Of a DNA stretch of 64,000 nt, positions 32,272 to 40,529 are shown piece after piece. Each line of letters opens with the position of its first letter. Position 1 is the stretch's first letter. The notes below the pieces were generated by a model, which made no database searches, was not told the DNA's origin, and was given only the letters and a program-made list of their open reading frames with translations. Location of the stretch: NCBI RefSeq assembly GCF_004134775.1, contig NZ_SDOZ01000002.1, forward strand, positions 904,005 to 968,004, in the 5' to 3' direction. This DNA is from Candidatus Borkfalkia ceftriaxoniphila (GTDB lineage Bacteria; Bacillota; Clostridia; Christensenellales; Borkfalkiaceae). Both the position numbers and the translations under genes were made by a program.

Positions 32272-33915
32272 TCACACCGCGGGCGATTCATCAAACGAAT
32301 GCGCCAAATAGGTCAGATGGTCTGCGGCACGTTCGAGATTGCCGACTAAGTTGATGAACACGCCGCTCGACGCGGGACGGCATCTGCCGTCGTTCAGGCG
32401 CCTGATATGGCTGTCCACGATGGCGCGGCGGGCGTGATCGATCTCGTCCTCGATGGAATCCACCGCTTTGAGCGCGGTCACGTCCCCTTCCGCGAATACC
32501 TGTTTGGTGCTCGCGTACAGCGCGAGGATTTTTTCGAACATATCTTTGAGCGAAGATTTTACGCTGTCCGAAAAAGTGATGTCGTCGCGCTTGCAGTTAG
32601 CGGTGTATCTGGTGATATTGTCGGCAAGTTCGCTGATCCTCACGATATCGTTGACGCCGTGGTGCAGCGCGGAAATGATCTTTTCGTCGCCGTAGGACAC
32701 GTCGTTGGAGGAAATTCTGATCAGATAATCGACGATGCGGCGTTCGAGATCGGCGCACCGCGCGTTGAGTTCGTCCACCTTGGCTTTGGCGTCCACGTTC
32801 TCCTCGATGAACCCTTCGAAAGCGACGCTCAAAGACTGCATGGCGAGTTGCGCGAGATAATCGGTCTCCTTGGTAGCCTGGTTGAGCGCGATGGCGGGCG
32901 TCTGCAAGATACGTTCGTCGAGAAAGCGCGCCTCGTCCACAGACTTTTCCTTCTTTTCGCGGATGACTTTGGTCGCGATCTTGACGAACAGTGAGGTAAA
33001 CGGCAGAAAAATCGCCACGCAGATGACGTTGAAAAAGGTGTGGAACATGGCGATCTGCGTCTGCGCCTGCGGAAACCAGCGCACGAGCGTATCCTGCATG
33101 AAAGAGGGCCAGCACAGCAGAAAGACGGTAAAAATGATAGAGCCGAACACATTGAACATGAGATGGATCAGGCTGGCGCGCTTGGCGTTGGTGCTCGCGC
33201 CGACGGAAGAGAGAATGGCGGTGATACACGTACCGATATTGCTGCCGAGCACGAGAAAGAGAACGCCGTTGCTGCCGGGTTCGCCGATGGACAGCCCCGC
33301 GCCGACCATGACGATGATGAGCGAAGTGACCGCGGAACTCGACTGTACGAGGGCGGTGAACGCGGCGCCGATGAGAAGGAGCAAAAAGGGATTGCTCACG
33401 CCCGTCAAAAAGTTTTTGAACGACTGGGAATCGCGGAAAATGGACATGGAATCGGACATGACCTGCAAGCCGAGAAAGACGAGCCCCAGCCCCGCGAGCA
33501 CGACGCCGATGGTCTTGATCTTTTCGTTTTTGGAGAGCATATCCATAAACACGCCGACGCAGGCGAACACTGTGACGAACGCGATAAAGTCGAAAGCCTG
33601 CAAAGAGGCGATCTGGGCGGTGATGGTGGTGCCGATATTTGCGCCCATGATGATGGCGGTCGCCTGATACAAAGTCATGATGCCCGCATTGACAAAGCCT
33701 ACGACCATGACGGTCGTGGCGGAAGAACTCTGAATGATGGCGGTGGTGACGGTGCCGATGCCCACGCCCGCGAGTTTGCTTTTGGCGGTTTTATCGAACC
33801 AGCGGCGCATGCGGCTGTTCGCCAGTTTTTCGATGCTTTCGGATAAGACTTTAAAGCCGAATAAAAACGCTCCCAGTCCTGCCAAAAGCCCGATAAACGC
33901 CCAAAAATAATCCAT
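32272..33915 (-). CDS. Na/Pi cotransporter with PhoU domain
   Basis: This 547-residue protein of the NptA/YjbB type has an N-terminal membrane domain with the two inverted QSSSATT and QSSSAVT motifs in about nine helices. A C-terminal cytoplasmic PhoU-like helical domain occupies about residues 340-540. It takes up (or exports) phosphate with sodium. It lies just ahead of phoB-phoR. TTACAA repeats in its promoter fit control by PhoB. Confidence 0.92.
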   Translation of the reverse strand: MDYFWAFIGLLAGLGAFLFGFKVLSESIEKLANSRMRRWFDKTAKSKLAGVGIGTVTTAIIQSSSATTVMVVGFVNAGIMTLYQATAIIMGANIGTTITAQIASLQAFDFIAFVTVFACVGVFMDMLSKNEKIKTIGVVLAGLGLVFLGLQVMSDSMSIFRDSQSFKNFLTGVSNPFLLLLIGAAFTALVQSSSAVTSLIIVMVGAGLSIGEPGSNGVLFLVLGSNIGTCITAILSSVGASTNAKRASLIHLMFNVFGSIIFTVFLLCWPSFMQDTLVRWFPQAQTQIAMFHTFFNVICVAIFLPFTSLFVKIATKVIREKKEKSVDEARFLDERILQTPAIALNQATKETDYLAQLAMQSLSVAFEGFIEENVDAKAKVDELNARCADLERRIVDYLIRISSNDVSYGDEKIISALHHGVNDIVRISELADNITRYTANCKRDDITFSDSVKSSLKDMFEKILALYASTKQVFAEGDVTALKAVDSIEDEIDHARRAIVDSHIRRLNDGRCRPASSGVFINLVGNLERAADHLTYLAHSFDESPAV

Positions 33916-33964
33916 AACGTGCTCCTCTTGTGAAAACTACACATTCATTTTACGGAAAAGTTGT

Positions 33965-33999
33965 ATAATACACTTGTAAAATTTGTAATAAAATTGTAA
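33965..33999 (-). promoter_or_regulatory. Pho-box-like repeats ahead of Na/Pi transporter
   Basis: Read leftward, TTACAA occurs at 33999-33994, 33988-33983 and 33979-33974 (11- and 9-base steps), followed closely by TATTAT at 33970-33965. There is no good -35, as expected for an activator-dependent promoter. Bacillota PhoP boxes are TTAACA-like repeats at 11-bp steps. Confidence 0.6.
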
Positions 34000-34038
34000 T
34001 AAAATAATTGAGAGTTTCTAAACTTATATTTTATTTTT

Positions 34039-34067
34039 TTGCAATTTTGCTAAAATGAGCCTATAAA
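34039..34067 (+). promoter_or_regulatory. Promoter of the 34084 gene
   Basis: TTGCAA at 34039-34044, a 17-base spacer and TATAAA at 34062-34067, followed by AAAGGAG before the start. Confidence 0.65.
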
Positions 34068-34083
34068 AAATAAAGGAGCACAT

Positions 34084-34629
34084 ATGAAAAAAATTGTAAA
34101 AACTATGATGAAAGGCGAAAGAGAAACTTTGTCCGAAGATATTTTAAAGGAAATCGATATGGAGCGAAAAGAATGCGAACAGGTCAAAAATCAACTTTTA
34201 TCCCGATTGGACAAGCAAGGCCGCGAAGACTTGAAACGTTTAATAAAGGTCTCGCAAGAAGCGGCGGCATTTAAAAAGGAAGAGAGTTACGCGCAGGGAC
34301 TGCGCTACGGCATTTTGTTCGGTTTGGAAACGGCAGACTGTTTTGACCGCGTACATTCTGTATTATACAACACTTATTTTCAGGATTTTTTCTGTTGCGA
34401 AATGCCGTTTACGAATGCAGAAATAGAGTCGCGCGAAAGCGCATATTTTTATTATGAAACAAAACTCGCCCAAAAGTTAAAGAATAATGAACTGCTCCAT
34501 CAACTCGACATGGCGATTTACGGAATGAACGCGCCGGTTGCGGACGAATTTTTAATGCGCGGCTTTCGTAAGGGGATAAGCCTCGGCGTAGAGGCGGCAA
34601 AACTGTTGGAAGACTTTGAAAAACAATAA
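34084..34629 (+). CDS. Hypothetical helical protein with internal repeat
   Basis: This 181-residue all-helical protein has two related segments, YAQGLRYGILFGLETAD near residue 75 and LMRGFRKGISLGVEAAK near 160, each following a long charged helix. This suggests a duplicated domain. The GxRxGxxxGxE pattern recalls DUF6809-type small proteins of Clostridia, but I cannot confirm that. It is a single-gene transcript with its own promoter and terminator, convergent to alaS. Confidence 0.7.
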   Translation: MKKIVKTMMKGERETLSEDILKEIDMERKECEQVKNQLLSRLDKQGREDLKRLIKVSQEAAAFKKEESYAQGLRYGILFGLETADCFDRVHSVLYNTYFQDFFCCEMPFTNAEIESRESAYFYYETKLAQKLKNNELLHQLDMAIYGMNAPVADEFLMRGFRKGISLGVEAAKLLEDFEKQ

Positions 34630-34630
34630 A

Positions 34631-34667
34631 AAAACGGCTGTTCCATGAGGAACAGCCGTTTTTTTAT
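34631..34667. terminator. Bidirectional terminator, 34084 gene and alaS
   Basis: AAAACGGCTGTTCC and GGAACAGCCGTTTT pair around ATGA with T-runs on both strands. Confidence 0.9.
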
Positions 34668-36490
34668 TCCAAAACCGCTTTGATACGGCGGATACCGCTG
34701 GCGGAGGATTGCTCCTTTACGATCTTAAAGGTGCCCAACTCGCCCGTGCGCCCGACGTGCGGACCGCCGCACATCTCGCGCGAAAAACCGCCGATGCTGT
34801 ACGTTTTGACCACTTCGCCGTACTTGCTGTCAAATACGCCCGTGATCCCCTCTTCGCGCGCCTGTTCGTAGGGCATTTCCGCGAATACGACGGGAATATC
34901 TTCCTTGATTTTCTCGTTGACGAGCGCTTCCACCTCTCTGATCTCCTCTTCCGTCAGCGGACGGGAGAAATTGAAGTCGAACCGTAAACGCTCGGGCGTG
35001 ATATTGCTGCCCTTCTGGTTGATATCGGGGGAAAGCACTTTTTTTAACGCCGCATTCAAAAGGTGCGTTGCGGTGTGCAGCCTTGTCGTCGCCTCGCCCG
35101 TATCGGCAAGCCCTCCCTTGAACTGCCCTTCCGCCACTGCGTGGCTCTTTTGCTGGTGCTCTTTAAACGCCGCTTCGAATCCAGCCGCATCCACCGTGTA
35201 GCCGCGCTCCGCCGCCAACTCTTCGGTCAGTTCGAGCGGAAAACCGTACGTATCGTACAGTTTGAACGCCTGTTTTCCGCCGATGGCACTCTCTTTCACG
35301 TAATCGGGATTTTGTTTGGACATGAATTCGTTTTTGCGCTCGATGCCGTTTACGCACTTTTCGAATTCCTTGATGCCCTTTTCCAGCGTCGCTTCGAAGC
35401 GTTCGATCTCGCGGGAAAATTCCTGCAAAATGTACTCTTCCTTTTCGGGCAGGAGCGGATACGCCTCGTTATACACCTCTTCGATAAATATTTTCGCGGC
35501 GTTCAAAAGTTCTTTGCTCTCGATGCCCAGCGTTCTCGCGTAACGCACCGCGCGGCGCATCAGTCGGCGCAGAATATAGCCCGCGCCCGTGTTCGAGGGT
35601 ACGATGCCGTTCACGTCGCCGATGAGCATGACGGAAGTCCTCGTATGGTCCGCGATGATGCGCATGGCTTTTTGCGCCTCGCCGCCGTCGTCGTAGCGCT
35701 TGCCCGAAATTTTTTCCAGATACGCGATGACGCCGCTGAACAGGTCGGTTTTGTAACCGTCGGTCAGCCCGTTCAAAAAGGCAAGCATTCTGTCCAGCCC
35801 GAAGCCCGTATCCACGTTTTTGTTTTCCAGAGGCGCGTATTTGCCCCCTTCCAACTTTTTATACTGCATATATACGTCGTTGCCGATCTCCACGTAGCGA
35901 CCGCAGGCGCAGTTGATATCGCACGTATCGCAGCACTTTTCGTCGTGCAGCGGATAAAACCACTCGTTATCCGGCCCGCAGGGCGTGCCGACGGTGCCCT
36001 CCAACTCCCACCAGTTGTTGGATTTATCCAGATAGAAGATATTTTCTTTACGGATGCCCAACTCTTCGAGAAATTTCGCCGTTTCCTCGTCGCGCGGCGC
36101 GCTCTCGTTGCCCGCGAACACGGTGGAACACAGTTTGTCCTTATCTAATCCAAACTCCTTTGTCAAAAGTTCGAACGACCAGGCGGTCTTTTCCTTTTTG
36201 AAGTAGTCGCCCAGCGACCAGTTGCCCATCATCTCGAAAAAGGTGAAATGCGACGCGTCGCCCACCGATTCGATATCGACCGTTCTCACGCAGCCCTGCA
36301 CGTTGCACAGGCGCTTGCCCGCAGGGTGAGGTTGTCCCAGAAGGTAGGGCATGAGCGGCTGCATGCCCGCCACGTTGAACATGACGCCCGTGCTGCCGTC
36401 GCCGATCAAAGACACCGCGCCGATATTGACGTGCCCCTTGCTTTCGTAAAATGAGATCCATTTGTTCCGCAGTTGTTTGCTCGTTATCAT
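34664..36490 (-). CDS. alaS: Alanyl-tRNA synthetase, short form
   Basis: This 608-residue enzyme charges tRNA-Ala. It has the class II catalytic core (FNVAGMQPLMPYL, FFEMMGNWSLGDYFKKE, DTGFGLDRM) and the editing-domain metal ligands (HTATH near residue 495, CGGPH near 574). It ends right after the editing domain. The usual coiled-coil/C-Ala part of about 250 residues is absent. I chose ATG at 36490 (AGAGG upstream). It is the last gene of the T-box controlled cysE-cysS operon. Confidence 0.93.
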   Translation of the reverse strand: MITSKQLRNKWISFYESKGHVNIGAVSLIGDGSTGVMFNVAGMQPLMPYLLGQPHPAGKRLCNVQGCVRTVDIESVGDASHFTFFEMMGNWSLGDYFKKEKTAWSFELLTKEFGLDKDKLCSTVFAGNESAPRDEETAKFLEELGIRKENIFYLDKSNNWWELEGTVGTPCGPDNEWFYPLHDEKCCDTCDINCACGRYVEIGNDVYMQYKKLEGGKYAPLENKNVDTGFGLDRMLAFLNGLTDGYKTDLFSGVIAYLEKISGKRYDDGGEAQKAMRIIADHTRTSVMLIGDVNGIVPSNTGAGYILRRLMRRAVRYARTLGIESKELLNAAKIFIEEVYNEAYPLLPEKEEYILQEFSREIERFEATLEKGIKEFEKCVNGIERKNEFMSKQNPDYVKESAIGGKQAFKLYDTYGFPLELTEELAAERGYTVDAAGFEAAFKEHQQKSHAVAEGQFKGGLADTGEATTRLHTATHLLNAALKKVLSPDINQKGSNITPERLRFDFNFSRPLTEEEIREVEALVNEKIKEDIPVVFAEMPYEQAREEGITGVFDSKYGEVVKTYSIGGFSREMCGGPHVGRTGELGTFKIVKEQSSASGIRRIKAVLE

Positions 36491-36512
36491 TTTCAAATAT
36501 TCCTCTCTTCGC

Positions 36513-37895
36513 TTATTTGCGCGTAAGCGTATATCCCTCTTTGGTGTCCTTGACCGCATAGCCGAGTTCGTCGAGTTTCGCCCGCAGTTCGTCCGACTTG
36601 CCCCAGTCTTTGGCGGCGCGCGCCGCGGCGCGCTCGTTTGCGATCGCCGTGATCTCGGCGGGGAATTCCTCTTTGACCTCTTCCGCCTTCGCCTCGTCGA
36701 GTTTCAGACCGAAAACCTTGTCCATTTCCAGAGCAAGCGCGTAAATTTTCCTGCTCGCAGGCTCTTTGAGCATGGTCCAAAGCACGCCCATCGCGCCCGG
36801 AACGTTCAGATCGTCCGTGACGTCCTCTTCGAATTCCTTTCTGTACGCCGCGAGTTTTTCGTCGGAAACGTCGTTTTCGCCCTCTCTGTGCTTTGCGACG
36901 AGCGCGCACAGCCGCGCGTAGGCGGTCTTGGCGCCGTCCATGCCCTCGAACGTGAAATTGAGTTTTTTGCGGTAATGGGTGTTCAGGCAGAAATAGCGGA
37001 AACACATGGGCGAATAACCCATTTCTTCCAACTGGCTCACGAGATAGGTGTTGCCTAATTTTTTGCTCATTTTGCCGTTGTTCACCAGCATAAATTCGCC
37101 GTGCATCCAGAATTTTGCGGGATTTTTGCCCGAATAGCCGTAACTTTGGGCGATCTCGTTTTCGTGGTGGATGGGAATATGGTCCACGCCGCCCGTGTGG
37201 ATATCGAACACTTCGCCGAGATATTTTTTACTCATGGCGGAACACTCGATATGCCAGCCGGGATACCCTTTGCCCCAACGGCTGTCCCACTGCATGATGT
37301 GCTCTTTGGGCGCCTTTTTCCAGATGGCGAAATCGAAGGGGCTGCGCTTTTCGTCGTTGACCTCGACGCGCGCGCCCGCTTTCTGATCCTCTAAATTGAT
37401 GCCCGAAAGTTGCCCGTAGGCGGGGAATTTGGAAATATCGAAATAAATGCCGTCGCTCGTTTCGTAACCGTAGCCCTTTTCGCACAGCGCATAGACGAAA
37501 TCGAGCATTTCTCGGATATGTTCGGTGGCTTTGGGGGTGAGTTCGGGCTTGCCGATATTCAGTTTTTTCAGATCGTCGAAAAACACTTTCGTGTAAAAAT
37601 CCGCGATCTCGTAGGGCGATTTCCGCTGTTCTTTCGCCGCCTTTTCCATTTTGTCCTCGCCCTCGTCTGCGTCGCTCAAGAGATGCCCCACGTCGGTGAT
37701 GTTCATGACGCCCTTGACTTTATAGCCTTCGTAACGCAGGGTGCGGCGCAGGATATCCATAAAAATATACGTACGCATATTGCCGATATGCGCGAAGTTG
37801 TAAACGGTCGGCCCGCACGAATACATGCGGACGGTCTTGCCGTCAAGCGGCGCGAATTCTTCCTTTTTGCGCGTGAGCGTGTTGTATAATTTCAT
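36513..37895 (-). CDS. cysS: Cysteinyl-tRNA synthetase
   Basis: This 460-residue class I synthetase has the Zn-binding Cys in SCGPTVYN, the HIGN signature (His36), WHIECSAMS with other Zn ligands and KMSKK near residue 268. The length is normal. It lies between cysE and alaS on one leftward transcript whose leader is a T-box with a cysteine codon, so it should rise when charged tRNA-Cys falls. Confidence 0.96.
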   Translation of the reverse strand: MKLYNTLTRKKEEFAPLDGKTVRMYSCGPTVYNFAHIGNMRTYIFMDILRRTLRYEGYKVKGVMNITDVGHLLSDADEGEDKMEKAAKEQRKSPYEIADFYTKVFFDDLKKLNIGKPELTPKATEHIREMLDFVYALCEKGYGYETSDGIYFDISKFPAYGQLSGINLEDQKAGARVEVNDEKRSPFDFAIWKKAPKEHIMQWDSRWGKGYPGWHIECSAMSKKYLGEVFDIHTGGVDHIPIHHENEIAQSYGYSGKNPAKFWMHGEFMLVNNGKMSKKLGNTYLVSQLEEMGYSPMCFRYFCLNTHYRKKLNFTFEGMDGAKTAYARLCALVAKHREGENDVSDEKLAAYRKEFEEDVTDDLNVPGAMGVLWTMLKEPASRKIYALALEMDKVFGLKLDEAKAEEVKEEFPAEITAIANERAAARAAKDWGKSDELRAKLDELGYAVKDTKEGYTLTRK

Positions 37896-37910
37896 TTTTT
37901 TGCCTCTTTT

Positions 37911-38585
37911 TTATTCTTTTTGTTCGCCGCCGTGCGGTTTGCAGGGCTGAAATTCGCCGCCCGTCAGTTTTACGAGCGCGGCTTCCAACTCCGCCACGCG
38001 GGAGCGCAGCGAGCAGATCTCTTCGAGATTCGGATCGGCTTTTTCCTGCAAAAGGTCTGGTTTTTCGCCCTTGATGCGCACGACTCTGCCGGGAACGCCG
38101 ACCACGGTCGCGTGCGGGGGAACTTCTTTTAAGACCACGGCGCCCGCGCCGATCTTCGCGCCTTCGCCCACGGTGAATCCGCCCAGAACTTTGGCGCCCG
38201 CGCTGATGATGCAGTCTTTTTCGATGGTCGGATGGCGCTTGCCCTTTTCCTTGCCCGTGCCGCCGAGCGTGACGCCCTGGTAAATGACCACGCCGCTCTT
38301 GACTTCCGCCGTTTCGCCGATGACGACGCCCGCGCCGTGGTCGATGAACACGCCCCCCTCGATCTTCGCGGCGGGGTGGATCTCGATGCCCGTTAAAAAT
38401 TTCGCGAACTGCGAGATCATGCGCGCAAGGAGTTTTAACTTGATCTTATAAAAAAACTGGGCGCCGCGGTGCCAGGAGAGCGCGTGCACGCCCGAATAGG
38501 TAAGCCAGATCTCGAATTTATTGCGCGCGGCGGGATCGTTGCGCTTTGCGGCGTTGATATCCTGCCGCAGCCGTTTGAAAAACAT
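37911..38585 (-). CDS. cysE: Serine O-acetyltransferase
   Basis: This 224-residue enzyme makes O-acetylserine from serine and acetyl-CoA. It has a short N-terminal helical part and a left-handed beta helix of hexapeptide repeats (IHPAAKIEGG, FIDHGAGVVIGETAEV, GVTLGGTGKEKGKRHPTI). A C-terminal helix (LRSRVAELEAALVKL) follows. AGGAGG precedes ATG at 38585. CysK, which uses the product, is encoded at 51010-51936. Confidence 0.95.
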   Translation of the reverse strand: MFFKRLRQDINAAKRNDPAARNKFEIWLTYSGVHALSWHRGAQFFYKIKLKLLARMISQFAKFLTGIEIHPAAKIEGGVFIDHGAGVVIGETAEVKSGVVIYQGVTLGGTGKEKGKRHPTIEKDCIISAGAKVLGGFTVGEGAKIGAGAVVLKEVPPHATVVGVPGRVVRIKGEKPDLLQEKADPNLEEICSLRSRVAELEAALVKLTGGEFQPCKPHGGEQKE

Positions 38586-38643
38586 TTGTCGTTTCCTCCT
38601 ATCGCGTTCGATGGCAAAGAAGCCGCCCTTTTTCCTTCCAAAT

Positions 38644-38886
38644 AAAAAAAGCGCCTCTATACAGTATATAAAGGCGCAATGCACGCTGTTCCACTTTACT
38701 TCAAAAGCCCGAAGGCTTTTCTCGTTGGCGCGATAACGGCGCGCACCGCGGGGGATTGGCCCGTCCTCAAGCGCGGAAACGCACCTTCTCAGCAAAAATT
38801 TGCGCCGATTTCAGCCGCGTCGGCACTCTCTTTGAAACTCGCTGATACTCTTTTTCCGCATCGGAAACACTATTTAATTGGATTTG
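38644..38886 (-). ncRNA. T-box leader (tRNA-Cys) of the cysE-cysS-alaS operon
   Basis: Read leftward, the leader has a basal stem I of GCGGAAA (38859-38853) with TTTCCGC (38779-38773). An AGTA element follows the 5' strand. The specifier loop carries GAAGG-TGC-G, giving the Cys codon TGC at 38783-38781. An AGAGAG apical segment follows. The T-box sequence AAAGTGGAACAGCGTG lies at 38698-38683. The terminator GCGCC...GGCGC with seven T ends at 38644. The specifier agrees with the genes behind it. Confidence 0.88.
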
Positions 38887-38893
38887 TGCCGTC

Positions 38894-38922
38894 ATTTTAT
38901 CACGATTTACGGCAAAATGCAA
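38894..38922 (-). promoter_or_regulatory. Promoter of the cysE operon
   Basis: TTGCAT (38922-38917), 17 bases and TAAAAT (38899-38894), read leftward into the T-box. Confidence 0.75.
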
Positions 38923-38928
38923 GCGTTT

Positions 38929-39558
38929 TTACGCGATGAGCGGCGCGATCTTGTATTCCGCGAACGCCGCTTGCACCATTTCGGGATTGGTGATGCGGTA
39001 ATCTAAAAGAAAACGGATCACCACGTCGCGCGCGTCGGAATAATCGAACGAGTATCCGCACGCCGCCAAAAGTCCGTTCACGTCTTCAAGGCTCGCGCCC
39101 GTTATGAGCGCGATTTGATAGATCAGATTCTTTTCGGGAAGGTATTTGCCCTTCAAAATGCCCTTCCAGGTCGCCTCGGGATAGTCGAACTCCTTGTAAA
39201 ATTCCGCGGGGGAAAAGCCCTTTTTCTCGATGACGCTTTCGATGCGCGCGGCGGGCACGGCGCTGTGATGAAAAATCGCCTTCCAGCGCAGTTTCAAGGG
39301 CGCGACCTTTACGGTAAAGGAAAAATTGTTGTCGACGTACTTTTCCTTGACCTCTTTCAAAATCACCGCGGGCTGCGGCTGACAGTATATTTTGCGCATT
39401 TCGTTGGACGCCATTTCGCCCTGTTCGATGCGGTTCTGATTTTTGAGGATCATGCACATGGTCACCGATTCGTAACTCTTGACGCCGGCGATCAGATCGT
39501 AATTTTCGTATTTCTTAGCAAAGTATTCGTCTAAATCGCGAATGAGATCTTCACTCAT
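38929..39558 (-). CDS. Conserved hypothetical protein (209 aa)
   Basis: This is a soluble alpha/beta protein. The N-terminal part is acidic and helical (LIRDLDEYFAKKYENYDLIAG). The C-terminal half looks like a non-canonical HTH region (FSPAEFYKEFDYPEATWKGILKGK ... NLIYQIALITGASLEDVNGLLAACGY), similar to the XRE-like ends of some clostridial proteins. I cannot name a family. It ends close to the cysE promoter and is divergent from the DeoR gene. Confidence 0.7.
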   Translation of the reverse strand: MSEDLIRDLDEYFAKKYENYDLIAGVKSYESVTMCMILKNQNRIEQGEMASNEMRKIYCQPQPAVILKEVKEKYVDNNFSFTVKVAPLKLRWKAIFHHSAVPAARIESVIEKKGFSPAEFYKEFDYPEATWKGILKGKYLPEKNLIYQIALITGASLEDVNGLLAACGYSFDYSDARDVVIRFLLDYRITNPEMVQAAFAEYKIAPLIA

Positions 39559-39691
39559 AGTCAACCTCGATATTTTCTTGACACTATTATACATGATTTG
39601 CGCGAAAAAACAAAGTAATTCGCGTGCGCGGAAAAATTTTTCCGTCTTTTCACCGAAATTTGAAAAGAATTCACAATTCCTGAACATTTTA

Positions 39692-39748
39692 TTGATTTTA
39701 GCCGACGCTTATGATATAATAATAACCGATATTCGACCATAAGGGGGG
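39692..39748 (+). promoter_or_regulatory. Promoter and ribosome binding site of the DeoR gene
   Basis: TTGATT at 39692-39697 and TATAAT at 39715-39720 are 17 bases apart. The transcript would start near 39727. AAGGGGGG at 39741-39748 is the only Shine-Dalgarno-like run before the coding region, and it points to an ATT at 39753. Confidence 0.75.
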
Positions 39749-39752
39749 CCCC

Positions 39753-40514
39753 ATTACGAAACGAACGAGAATCGAAGAGATCGCGCTTCTCATCGAGAAG
39801 AACGGCAAAATGAGTCTGGAAGAGTTGGCGGAGCAATTTCCCGACGTATCGGACATGACGCTGCGGCGCGATCTATTGCAACTGGAAAAGGAAAACAAGG
39901 TCATCCGCGTGCGCGGAGGCGCCATGTCGGTTCTGGAAGTGCAAAAGCGCTCGGGGGAGGCGTACGCGCAGAAGACCACCATCAACACCGACGCGAAAAA
40001 GGCGATCGCCAAAAAGACGGCGGCGCTCATCGACGAGGGCGTGAGTTTGTTTCTGGACGGCGGCACTACCGCCATGTACCTCGCGAAAGAACTTCCCGAC
40101 CGCCCCTGCCATATCTTCACGAACGGCATCGCCGTGGCGGAGGAACTGGCGCACAAAAAACAGCCCAACGTGGTGCTGGTCGGCGGCACGCTCATCAAGG
40201 AAAATCTTTCCACCGCGTCCCCTTATTCGCGGGTGTTTCTGGAAAACACGAATTTCGAACTTGCGATCATATCCGCTTCCGCGTTTTCCTTCGCGCACGG
40301 GTTTTCCTGTTTGGGGCAGGTGGAAGCCGACCTTCTGAAATTTATTCTGGATAAAGCGAAAATGGTATATATGATGCTCGATACTTCCAAAATAGACAAG
40401 ATCATGCCCTATACCTTCGCATCCCCCGAGGACATCGACGTACTCATTACCGACGATAATCTGCCCGCCGCGGTAAAAGCAAGTTTCGAAAGCAAAAATA
40501 TCGTAGTCGTTTAA
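39753..40514 (+). CDS. DeoR-family transcription regulator with probable ATT start
   Basis: This 253-residue protein has a DeoR HTH (TRIEEIALLIEKNGKMSLEEL ... VSDMTLRRDL) and a C-terminal sugar-phosphate sensing domain with DGGTTAMYLA and IFTNGIAVAEEL. No ATG, GTG or TTG lies in frame between the stop at 39723 and the Met at 39810. Starting at that Met would cut off the first HTH helix. ATT at 39753 fits the Shine-Dalgarno run and the family start (TKRTRIEEI). It is followed closely by a glycosyltransferase gene. Confidence 0.88.
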   Translation: MTKRTRIEEIALLIEKNGKMSLEELAEQFPDVSDMTLRRDLLQLEKENKVIRVRGGAMSVLEVQKRSGEAYAQKTTINTDAKKAIAKKTAALIDEGVSLFLDGGTTAMYLAKELPDRPCHIFTNGIAVAEELAHKKQPNVVLVGGTLIKENLSTASPYSRVFLENTNFELAIISASAFSFAHGFSCLGQVEADLLKFILDKAKMVYMMLDTSKIDKIMPYTFASPEDIDVLITDDNLPAAVKASFESKNIVVV

Positions 40515-40529
40515 AAGAAAGAGGAGAAT

